Shown one piece after another: positions 56,811 to 64,000 of a stretch of DNA of 64,000 nucleotides. A program made the position numbers and the translations under genes. The notes beneath the pieces were generated by a model, which was not told the DNA's origin, ran no database searches, and saw nothing but the letters and a program-made list of their open reading frames with translations. Origin of the DNA: Pseudoalteromonas sp. XI10 (lineage in GTDB: Bacteria > Pseudomonadota > Gammaproteobacteria > Enterobacterales > Alteromonadaceae); contig NZ_LOPY01000051.1 in the NCBI RefSeq assembly GCF_001469895.1, positions 248,001 to 312,000 on the forward strand. The letters are read 5' to 3'. Position 1 is the stretch's first letter, and each line of letters begins with the position of its first letter.

Positions 56811-59546
56811 TTAGTGGGCCTGTTGCCAGTTGTCACCGCTGTCGGCTTCAACAATCAGAGGCACATCAAGAGTCGCGGCTTCTGACATTAGCTTACAAAT
56901 TTCAGCTTTATAGTCGTCCACAGATTCTTCTTTAATTTCGAACACTAATTCATCGTGCACTTGCATTAGCAGCTTCACTGAACCTTCAGCTTGCGCGTTC
57001 ACCCACTGATGAACTTTTAGCATCGCTTTTTTGATGATATCAGCAGCAGTACCTTGCATTGGGGCGTTGATAGCAGCACGTTCAGCGGCTTTACGACGAG
57101 CGCCGTTACGGGCATTGATTTCTGGTAAATGTAAGCGACGACCAAAAATCGTTTCTACATACCCTTTATCAGCTGCTTTTTCACGAGTTGTTTCCATGTA
57201 CTCAAGTACGCCAGGGAAACGCTCGAAGTATTTATCAATATAATGCTGTGCTTCATGGCGTGGTACATCTAACTGGCGTGATAAACCAAACGCCGACATG
57301 CCATAAATTAAACCAAAGTTAACCGCTTTGGCTTTACGACGCATATCGCTGGTAACCTCTTCAAGGCTAACCCCAAAGACTTCTGCAGCGGTTGCGCTGT
57401 GCACATCTAAACCATTCGCAAACGCAGTTAATAGGCCTTTATCTTGTGATAAATGCGCCATGATACGTAATTCAATTTGGCTGTAATCGGCAGCCACAAT
57501 TTTATGGCCAGGTGCAGCAATAAAGGCTTCACGAATTCGACGGCCTTCTTCTGAACGAATTGGAATATTCTGTAAGTTAGGATCCGTTGAGCTTAAACGC
57601 CCTGTTGCTGTTACAGCTTGATGGTAAGAGGTATGCACTCGCTTAGTGCGCTCATCAACCATTAGCGGAAGTTTATCTGTGTAGGTTGATTTAAGTTTAG
57701 ATAAACCACGGTGCTCAATAATCACTTTTGGTAATGGATAATCATGAGCAAGTTCTTGCAATACTTCTTCTGCTGTCGAAGGTGCACCCTTAGGTGTTTT
57801 CTTGATAACAGGCAGCTCAAGTTTTTCAAACAAAATAGCTTGCAGTTGCTTAGGTGAGCCTAAGTTAAATTTTTCACCTGCAATATCATAAGCTTCTTGC
57901 TCAAGCTCTAACAGGCGTTCACCTAAACGTTGGCTGTGAGCTGCCAGCATGTTGCTATCAATTGCAACACCAGTACGCTCAATATCAGAAAGCACTGTGA
58001 CAAGTGGTAACTCAATATCTTCGAATACTGATTTTAATTGGCTATCGGCATCAATTTTTGGCCATAACACTTGGTGAAGACGTAGCGTTATGTCGGCATC
58101 TTCAGCAGCATAAGGCGCCGCTTTTTCTAGCTCAATTTGGTTAAACGTTAACTGCTTTTTACCTTTACCGGCAATATCTTCAAAACTGATATTTTTGTGG
58201 CCTAGGTATTTCAGTGCCAGCGAGTCCATATCATGGCGGCTACCTACACTATTAAAGACATACGACTCCAACATAGTGTCGTATTTAATACCCTTTAACT
58301 CGAAGCCCGCATTTGCTAACACGCTTTTATCGTATTTAAGGTTTTGCCCCACTTTCGCTTTGTTTTCGTCAGCTAAGATTGGGCCAATTTTTGCCATTAC
58401 TGTTTCTAAGCTTAATTGCTCTGGCGCATCAGGGTAATCGTGAGCAACCGGAAGATAAGCCGCTTCACCCGCCTTAACCGCAAAGCTCATACCAACCAAT
58501 TGCGCTTGCATATAATCAAGGCTGGTTGTTTCTGTATCAAAAGCAAATAATTCAGCGTCATTTAACTGCGCCACTAAGGTATCAAGTTGCTCTTCAGTTA
58601 AAATAGTTTCGTAGTGCGCATCAGCAACTTTTGGTAGTTCGTTAGCTTCTGTTGGTACATCTAAATGCGTGTCAGCGTCTTTAGGGTTATCAAGTAGTTC
58701 AGCTAACCAACGGCGGAACTCACACTCACCATAAAGTGCAATCAGTTCGTCACGATTAGGCTCTTGCAGCTTAAAGGTTTCAAGATCTGACTCAACCACA
58801 ACATCACACTTAATTGTTGCTAATTCATAGCTAAGTGGCAGATGATCAAGTGCAGCAGCAAGTTTTTCACCAATCTTGCCTTTAATTTCACCTGCATGAT
58901 CAATAACACCTTGCAATGATCCATATTTTTGTAGCCATTTCACTGCTGTTTTTGGACCACAGCCGTCAACACCAGGGATGTTATCGACCTTATCACCCAT
59001 TAAAGCAAGGTAATCAATGATCAACTCAGGACCAACACCAAACTTTTCAACCACAGTTTCTGGATCTGAAATGCTATCTGTCATGGTATTGATAAGCGTA
59101 ACATGCTCATTAACAAGCTGCGCCATATCTTTATCGCCAGTTGAAATCAGTACATGACGCTGCTGCTCTGACGCTATACGCGCAAAGGTACCAATAACAT
59201 CGTCAGCCTCAACACCTTCAATACTAATCAGCGGGAAACCCATTGCTTTAATAATGTTATGCAGTGGTGCGATCTGTGTGCGTAAGTCATCCGGCATTGG
59301 CGGACGATTCGCTTTGTATTCACTGTACATGTCATTTCTGAAGGTTTTACCCTTGGCATCAAATACCACCACCATGTGCGACGGATCATATTGCTTGATC
59401 AAACTCTTAAGCATATTAACTACGCCATAGATTGCGCCTGTCGCTTCACCTTTTGAGTTAGTAAGGTGCGGTGGCGAATGGTATGCACGGAATAAATAAG
59501 AAGAACCATCTACAAGAATAAGTGGATTTTCAGGGATCTGAGCCAT
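56811..59546 (-). CDS. polA: DNA polymerase I PolA
   Basis: Repair and Okazaki-fragment processing polymerase; about 911 aa from ATG 59546 (upstream open frame lacks homologous residues). 5'-3' exonuclease domain (LVDGSSYLFRAYH, GDKVDNIPGVDGCGPKTA), 3'-5' exonuclease with intact FAFDTETTSLD, so proofreading is expected, and polymerase motifs DYSQIELRIMAHLS, RRKAKAVNFGLIYG and MQVHDELVFE. Preceded by DnaA boxes. Confidence 0.97.
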   Translation of the reverse strand: MAQIPENPLILVDGSSYLFRAYHSPPHLTNSKGEATGAIYGVVNMLKSLIKQYDPSHMVVVFDAKGKTFRNDMYSEYKANRPPMPDDLRTQIAPLHNIIKAMGFPLISIEGVEADDVIGTFARIASEQQRHVLISTGDKDMAQLVNEHVTLINTMTDSISDPETVVEKFGVGPELIIDYLALMGDKVDNIPGVDGCGPKTAVKWLQKYGSLQGVIDHAGEIKGKIGEKLAAALDHLPLSYELATIKCDVVVESDLETFKLQEPNRDELIALYGECEFRRWLAELLDNPKDADTHLDVPTEANELPKVADAHYETILTEEQLDTLVAQLNDAELFAFDTETTSLDYMQAQLVGMSFAVKAGEAAYLPVAHDYPDAPEQLSLETVMAKIGPILADENKAKVGQNLKYDKSVLANAGFELKGIKYDTMLESYVFNSVGSRHDMDSLALKYLGHKNISFEDIAGKGKKQLTFNQIELEKAAPYAAEDADITLRLHQVLWPKIDADSQLKSVFEDIELPLVTVLSDIERTGVAIDSNMLAAHSQRLGERLLELEQEAYDIAGEKFNLGSPKQLQAILFEKLELPVIKKTPKGAPSTAEEVLQELAHDYPLPKVIIEHRGLSKLKSTYTDKLPLMVDERTKRVHTSYHQAVTATGRLSSTDPNLQNIPIRSEEGRRIREAFIAAPGHKIVAADYSQIELRIMAHLSQDKGLLTAFANGLDVHSATAAEVFGVSLEEVTSDMRRKAKAVNFGLIYGMSAFGLSRQLDVPRHEAQHYIDKYFERFPGVLEYMETTREKAADKGYVETIFGRRLHLPEINARNGARRKAAERAAINAPMQGTAADIIKKAMLKVHQWVNAQAEGSVKLLMQVHDELVFEIKEESVDDYKAEICKLMSEAATLDVPLIVEADSGDNWQQAH

Positions 59547-60057
59547 GGTGAAATTGGATCCTAATTGAATAACATTAAATTGTTTGTAAGCATGCCATAA
59601 GGCCATGAAGAAAACGACTGTGAATTATTAACCAATAAAGGTTTATGACAGAGCAAGCTGTGGATAACTTTGTAGATAACAGACAGAGTTAATTCTCCCA
59701 AAATGAAAAAACATTTAGGAAAATTTAGTAAGTTCATGTTTTGATTTAAAAAAGATATTACGGCGTTCTTTTTTTATTATTTTTGTCCGATGTGGAAAAC
59801 GGTTTTAGTAGCGATAACCTTTTGCTTATTCGATACCGAATTAACATCCCTTTTCATAACCGGAGGAGTATTCTAGCATAATGGATCAAAGATCATAGCG
59901 ATCCTTTATACTTTTTTTTTCGTTAGTAATTTATAAAAAGGCATAAACAGCTATTCATCACGCTTTGCGAGTTATCAAGCGACGAAAATTTTTTATTTTG
60001 TCGCCATGCTCGTATCCTTGTTAAACTAAAGCTAGTCGCATTAAGGAGAGTTCAAAA
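59547..60057. other. 511-bp divergent polA-elbB intergenic region
   Basis: Holds a DnaA box pair (59659-59679), a TAGAAT element with discriminator ACTCC on the minus strand near 59870 that may be a polA promoter with a ~300-nt leader, a GGATC/GATCC hairpin with a T-run at 59882-59928 on the plus strand, and a GCGAC...GTCGC inverted repeat at 59979-60004 ahead of elbB. No ORF is credible. Confidence 0.5.
59659..59679 (-). promoter_or_regulatory. DnaA box pair upstream of polA
   Basis: Minus strand TTATCCACA (perfect, 59659-59667) and TTATCTACA (one mismatch, 59671-59679) in the same direction, 12 bp apart, about 115 bp before the polA ATG. Confidence 0.65.
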
Positions 60058-60708
60058 ATGAAAAAAGTTGCTGTAGTTTTAGCTGGTTGCGGTGTTTACG
60101 ACGGCGCAGAAATCAATGAAGCCGTATTAACCTTATTACATATCGCAAAAGCAGGCGCGAGCTATCAATGCTTCGCACCCGATATAGAACAAATGCACAC
60201 CATTAATCACCTAACAGGTGAAGAAATGACACCTAATCGTAATGTGCTAGTTGAAGCCGCACGTATTGCCCGTGGTGAAATTAAAGCGCTCACTGAGCTA
60301 AATGTAGATGAATTCGATGCCTTGATCGTACCAGGTGGCTTTGGCGCTGCGAAAAACCTATCAGATTTTGCCGTTAAAGGCGCAGATGCCCAAGTTCAAG
60401 ATGATGTACTGACAAGTGCGAAGGCCTTTGTCGATGCCAAAAAAGCAGCTGGTTATATGTGTATTGCTCCTGCCATGCTGCCGCTTATTTATGGTAAAGG
60501 TGTAAAAACAACCATTGGTAACGATGCAGACACCGCTGCCGCTATCGAGCAACTTGGTGGAGCCCACCAAAGCTGTGCTGTGAATGATATTGTTGTCGAT
60601 CCTCAGCATAAAGTGGTCACAACCCCTGCCTATATGTTGGCCCAAAGCATTTTAGATGCTGATGCGGGTATCGAAAAATTGGTCAACAAAGTATTAGAGC
60701 TTGCTTAA
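60058..60708 (+). CDS. elbB: Isoprenoid biosynthesis glyoxalase ElbB
   Basis: 216 aa DJ-1/PfpI-like protein. GCGVYDGAEINEAVLTLLHI opening, DALIVPGGFGAAKNLSDFA with the oxyanion glycines, and nucleophile Cys in GYMCIAPAMLP. E. coli ElbB has weak glyoxalase activity; the physiological role is unclear. AGGAG six bases upstream of ATG. Confidence 0.94.
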   Translation: MKKVAVVLAGCGVYDGAEINEAVLTLLHIAKAGASYQCFAPDIEQMHTINHLTGEEMTPNRNVLVEAARIARGEIKALTELNVDEFDALIVPGGFGAAKNLSDFAVKGADAQVQDDVLTSAKAFVDAKKAAGYMCIAPAMLPLIYGKGVKTTIGNDADTAAAIEQLGGAHQSCAVNDIVVDPQHKVVTTPAYMLAQSILDADAGIEKLVNKVLELA

Positions 60709-60721
60709 ACATCAAGCTAAG

Positions 60722-60746
60722 AGCCAGTATTTAATGCTGGCTTTTC
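60722..60746 (+). terminator. Terminator of elbB
   Basis: AGCCAG / CTGGCT stem, nine-base loop, TTTTC tail, 14 bp after the stop. Confidence 0.7.
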
Positions 60747-60856
60747 TTGCGCTAACGCAAAAAAATGACGGTTTTTCTCAAGAAAAAGCCTTTTAGATCA
60801 TTTTATAAATTGTGGCTTAGCGTTATAATCGTTCTAATTTCCGTCAGATATCGTGA

Positions 60857-60870
60857 TTGATCACGTTCAA
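60857..60870 (+). promoter_or_regulatory. FNR-like box ahead of cytochrome c5
   Basis: TTGATCACGTTCAA, one base off TTGAT-N4-ATCAA. A TATAAT at 60824-60829 would put the start near 60836, so the box would be downstream of it, a repressing rather than activating place. Confidence 0.45.
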
Positions 60871-60890
60871 ATCGAAGTGAGCAAGGCAAA

Positions 60891-61283
60891 ATGAAAAAAC
60901 TATCAGCTGCATTATTACTGCTAGCAACAACGGCATATGCACAAGCGTATGACAACTCTTTGACTGAAGATGCAATTAAAAAGCGTCTAGCGCCAATTGG
61001 TTCTGTATATCTAGAAGGTGATAAAGCTGCGGTCGCTGCTGAACCTACAGGTCCTCGTTCTGGTGAACAAGTTTACCAAGCAGCATGTTTTGCTTGTCAT
61101 GGCACTGGCGCACTAGGTGCACCTAAATCAGCTGATGATTGGGCTCCGCGTATTGCTAAAGGCATGGACACTCTACTTGACCATGCAATCAACGGTTTCA
61201 ACGCGATGCCTCCTAAAGGTACGTGTATGGACTGTTCTGATGAAGAGATCAGCGCTGCTATCGATTTCATGACTAGCAAGTAA
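60891..61283 (+). CDS. Cytochrome c5, monohaem periplasmic
   Basis: 130 aa. Signal peptide 1-19 (cut after AQA). Haem site CFACH in GEQVYQAACFACHGTGALGAPK (about residues 63-67), Met ligand in NAMPPKGTCMDCSDEEI, with two extra cysteines (CMDC) that can form the c5-type disulfide. Electron carrier to oxidases. Confidence 0.93.
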   Translation: MKKLSAALLLLATTAYAQAYDNSLTEDAIKKRLAPIGSVYLEGDKAAVAAEPTGPRSGEQVYQAACFACHGTGALGAPKSADDWAPRIAKGMDTLLDHAINGFNAMPPKGTCMDCSDEEISAAIDFMTSK

Positions 61284-61302
61284 CAGTTCAAAAACTAATA
61301 CT

Positions 61303-61333
61303 AAGGGCTTAATTTTATTAAGCCCTTTTTTTA
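61303..61333 (+). terminator. Terminator of cytochrome c5
   Basis: AAGGGCTTAA / TTAAGCCCTT with loop TTTTA and a run of seven T. Confidence 0.93.
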
Positions 61334-61484
61334 TGTCTTTTTTAGCGCGCTAGGCTAGCCCTGTAGCCAATTCAGACCCATGATAAATTACCATTTTGTT
61401 AACACCTGTTACTTGACGATCTAATAAAAAAGTGGAACTATAAAGGACGAAATTTAAACAACAATAAGATCTGGTTCTAAATCA

Positions 61485-64000
61485 TTGGAAGATTCAGCAA
61501 CACACATTGATAAGCTAGGCCGTAAAAATGCTCGCTTAAAATCGCTTTTACAAAAGTATAAGCAATCACATCACTTGCAACATGCTCTTTTACAATTATC
61601 AGAGCAAGCAAGTACTGTTGCCGAATTAACCCTGCTCTACCCTGCTATCCACAACATTCTGCAAGACTATATCCCAAGTAAAAACTTCTTCGTTGTGTTG
61701 CATAACCCGGTTTACGATAACCTTGAGCTATCTTATTTCGCCGATGAAAAAGATGGTCTTTCAGTACCGTTAAAATATGAGCAGTACTTTAAAGAAGGCC
61801 TCACGGGTTACGTATTTAAACAAGGTAAAACCTGTTACTTTACCAAACAACAAACAGAGCAAGCGGTTGAACAAGGCTTACTTAAGTGCTTTGGTACGCC
61901 AGCTGAGCATTGGGTTGGAGTACCCGTCTATCGCGATAAAGTCATTATTGGCGTCATGGTCGCGCAAAGCTATGACAATAAACAAGGCTACTCTGAGCAG
62001 CAAATTGAGTTGCTCGAAGCGATGTCATTATATTTAGCGACAGCGATTGAACGAGTTAAAAAACGTGAGCTGCTCGAATCTGAAGTAAAAATTCGCACCC
62101 GAGCACTGACACAAAGCAACCAAGCGCTCAACGACGAAATTCAACAACGTAAAAATGCGCTAGAACGCCAACAGATCTTGTTTAAAATATCTGAGCTGGC
62201 AACGCAAAGTAAAAACCTCGACGATGTATATCAGCATGTTCATAACATTATAAAAAATATTACCTATGCAGATAACTTATACATCGCATTGTATGACCAA
62301 CAGTCACATTGGTTGAGTTTTCCTTACTGCGTCGATGAATTTAACGATAATGGTAAACCAAGGCCATTTGCTAAAGGCTACAGTGAACTAGTGCTCAGCA
62401 CTGAACAGTGCCAAGTCATAGATAGTGAAAGAGCAAAAGAGCTTATCAAGCTAGGCGTAGTAGAAAGACCGGTTAATGTACCACCAGAGCGCACTGCGAC
62501 TAGTTGGTTAGGTGCGCCGCTTAAAACATCACAGGGCGTTATTGGTCTCATTGTTTGCCAAGCTTACAATAATAAGCATGAATTTAGTCAGGATGATTGT
62601 GAGCTAATCACCTTTGTATCGCATCAAATTGCTAACGTTATTCAAACTCACCTAGCCAACCAAGAGTTAAAGCTTAGTCACCAAAAGCTTGAGCACCGAG
62701 TCACTGAAAAAACCAAAGAACTTCGCCAAGCCAATATGCACCTGCAAATGCAAATTGAAGAGCGTAAAAAAATAGAACAACAGCTGTACCACGATGCACA
62801 CCATGACTCACTAACCAGTTTACCGAATCGCAGTTTATTCTTAACTCAGCTTGAAAAAACATTGCAGCACTACCAGCGCTACCCAGAGCAGCAGTTTGCA
62901 GTGCTATTTATTGACCTTGATAAATTTAAAGACATCAACGATCATCTCGGTCATCAAGCGGGCGATCAATTTTTAATTGGTGTTGCTGAATCTTTCTCGC
63001 ATTGTATTCGTGAGCATGATTTGCTTGCACGTTTAGGTGGCGATGAGTTTGTGATATTGCTCACTCACTTAACAGAGCAACAGCAAGCCCAAGATGTTGC
63101 CAAACGTATCATCGAAATTATGAGAAAACCTTTCTGTATGAAGGGTCAGTGCATTCAAAGTGGTGCCAGTATTGGTATTACTTGCTCAAAACCCAGCTAC
63201 AAACACACCGATGAAATTATACGTGATGCAGATGCAGCCATGTATTACGCGAAAAATGCAGGCCGTAATCGCTTTGAATGCTTCCATCCGCTGCTTAATG
63301 CCAGCAATGTACAGCATGATGCTGACAATATGCATCACTTAGATGATTTGCCTATGCACTTTAGAAGTGCCGAAATCATTACCTTGGATGAACAATCTCG
63401 CGCAGAGTCTTTACTCGAAGCATTTGGTGAACACCCAGTACTTGGTAGCACCAGCTTTGAAGTGCTTAAGAAGTTTGCGACCGATAGAGTACAGCACTTT
63501 GAGGTTGAACTTAATTTATTAAAACAAGCCTTCAGCTTAGTAAGTGACAGTAATCTAGAAAAAGTATTGTTCCCTTGCTCTGGTTTAGTCCTTGAACGTA
63601 TTAATTTTCAAGCACTGTGTAAGCTATTAAAAGCCCACGATGCGAATAGAATGTGTTTATTATTCAACGAACAAGAAATTCGTTATGCATCGGCAGTACA
63701 AATTGAAAATCTAAAAAACTTGGTTGCACAAGGATTTTCGATTGGTTTAAATGAATTTGCTAAAGATCGCTGTGAGTTAAACTTACTAACAGAGTTCCAA
63801 TTCGATTACTTGTTATTAAGTTCAACGTTCAGTAAGCGTGTACTACAGCAAGAAAACTATCACCTACAACTGCAAGGTGTGCTGGCGATTACTAAGCTGC
63901 AAAATATCCAAGTAATCGCGAAAGGGCCGTCAATTTTTAACTACCGCACGTTACTCGATAAGCACGGATTGTCATTGTTTATTGGTAAGCAACATGCGCT
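61485..64000 (+). CDS. GAF-GAF-GGDEF-EAL-like signalling protein (3' end cut by window)
   Basis: At least 838 aa, cytoplasmic. Coiled start (~1-40), GAF domain 1 (~45-190), coiled coil, GAF 2 (~225-390), coiled coil, GGDEF (~425-590: LFIDLDKFKDINDHLGHQAGD and intact ARLGGDEFVILL), then an EAL-like segment whose ExL signature is gone, which reaches the window edge. So cyclase activity is expected, phosphodiesterase not. The frame is open only from 61458 and has no ATG; TTG 61485 is the first usual start. Confidence 0.9.
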   Translation, partial: MEDSATHIDKLGRKNARLKSLLQKYKQSHHLQHALLQLSEQASTVAELTLLYPAIHNILQDYIPSKNFFVVLHNPVYDNLELSYFADEKDGLSVPLKYEQYFKEGLTGYVFKQGKTCYFTKQQTEQAVEQGLLKCFGTPAEHWVGVPVYRDKVIIGVMVAQSYDNKQGYSEQQIELLEAMSLYLATAIERVKKRELLESEVKIRTRALTQSNQALNDEIQQRKNALERQQILFKISELATQSKNLDDVYQHVHNIIKNITYADNLYIALYDQQSHWLSFPYCVDEFNDNGKPRPFAKGYSELVLSTEQCQVIDSERAKELIKLGVVERPVNVPPERTATSWLGAPLKTSQGVIGLIVCQAYNNKHEFSQDDCELITFVSHQIANVIQTHLANQELKLSHQKLEHRVTEKTKELRQANMHLQMQIEERKKIEQQLYHDAHHDSLTSLPNRSLFLTQLEKTLQHYQRYPEQQFAVLFIDLDKFKDINDHLGHQAGDQFLIGVAESFSHCIREHDLLARLGGDEFVILLTHLTEQQQAQDVAKRIIEIMRKPFCMKGQCIQSGASIGITCSKPSYKHTDEIIRDADAAMYYAKNAGRNRFECFHPLLNASNVQHDADNMHHLDDLPMHFRSAEIITLDEQSRAESLLEAFGEHPVLGSTSFEVLKKFATDRVQHFEVELNLLKQAFSLVSDSNLEKVLFPCSGLVLERINFQALCKLLKAHDANRMCLLFNEQEIRYASAVQIENLKNLVAQGFSIGLNEFAKDRCELNLLTEFQFDYLLLSSTFSKRVLQQENYHLQLQGVLAITKLQNIQVIAKGPSIFNYRTLLDKHGLSLFIGKQHA

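Noticed and set aside
59607..60057. Spot 42-like RNA next to polA
   Set aside because: Spot 42 is found next to polA in other groups, but I could not align its conserved 5' part or terminator to either side of polA here.
60853..60868. CRP site GTGATTGATCAC before cytochrome c5
   Set aside because: The half-sites are separated by four bases, CRP needs six; an FNR-like reading fits better.

Overview
This is a 64 kb stretch of core chromosome from a marine gammaproteobacterium, most probably Pseudoalteromonas or a close relative in the Alteromonadales. The evidence is the low-to-moderate G+C, the gene content, and gene order that matches E. coli neighbourhoods (mla/kds/lpt/rpoN and hemN/yihI/engB/polA). 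Lineage-typical genes such as cytochrome c4 and c5, a TonB receptor, DUF3369 and TIGR04219 proteins lie between them. I see no phage, IS element, integron or CRISPR array.

Layout. 1-14 kb: cell-envelope block. murA, ibaG and mlaBCDEF (phospholipid transport) run left. yrbG, kdsD, kdsC, lptC, lptA and lptB (Kdo synthesis and LPS export) run right, followed by rpoN, hpf, ptsN, rapZ and npr (sigma-54 and nitrogen PTS) and mgtE. 14-28 kb: a YgiQ radical SAM protein, a REC-DUF3369-GGDEF-EAL regulator, several uncharacterised envelope proteins, a PCuAC copper chaperone, a pspA/pspC stress cluster behind a sigma-54 promoter, dusA, a lipoprotein, marC, a Zur-type regulator, a CheX-like protein and YjbQ. 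28-29 kb: four tRNA-Gly(GCC) genes in tandem, preceded in the same transcript by two degenerate tRNA-like repeats. 29-38 kb: orn, rsgA, psd and the thiamine operon thiC-thiO-thiS-thiG-thiDE-thiF under a TPP riboswitch. 38-51 kb: META lipoprotein, thioesterase, TonB receptor, the complete EF-P module (epmA, efp, epmB), galE, an ECF sigma locus, tRNA-Ile2 and hemN. 51-64 kb: yihI, a CsrB/CsrC-type sRNA, cytochrome c4, engB, DUF1285, yceI, a structured RNA candidate, a lipase, polA, elbB, cytochrome c5 and a truncated GAF-GAF-GGDEF protein.

The most interesting non-coding signals are: a CsrB/CsrC-like RNA (nine GGA motifs, a terminator, an upstream GacA/UvrY-type box) at the position E. coli uses for csrC; an undescribed ~120-nt RNA candidate with four stem-loops at 55.35-55.47 kb; the tRNA-like repeats in the glycine tRNA leader; a cluster of three REP-like units at 44.7 kb; and an FNR box placed at -41.5 relative to the hemN promoter. 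A 43-residue membrane microprotein at 46.7 kb and a possible AUU-initiated membrane-anchored SRPBCC protein at 18.9 kb are easily missed by gene callers.
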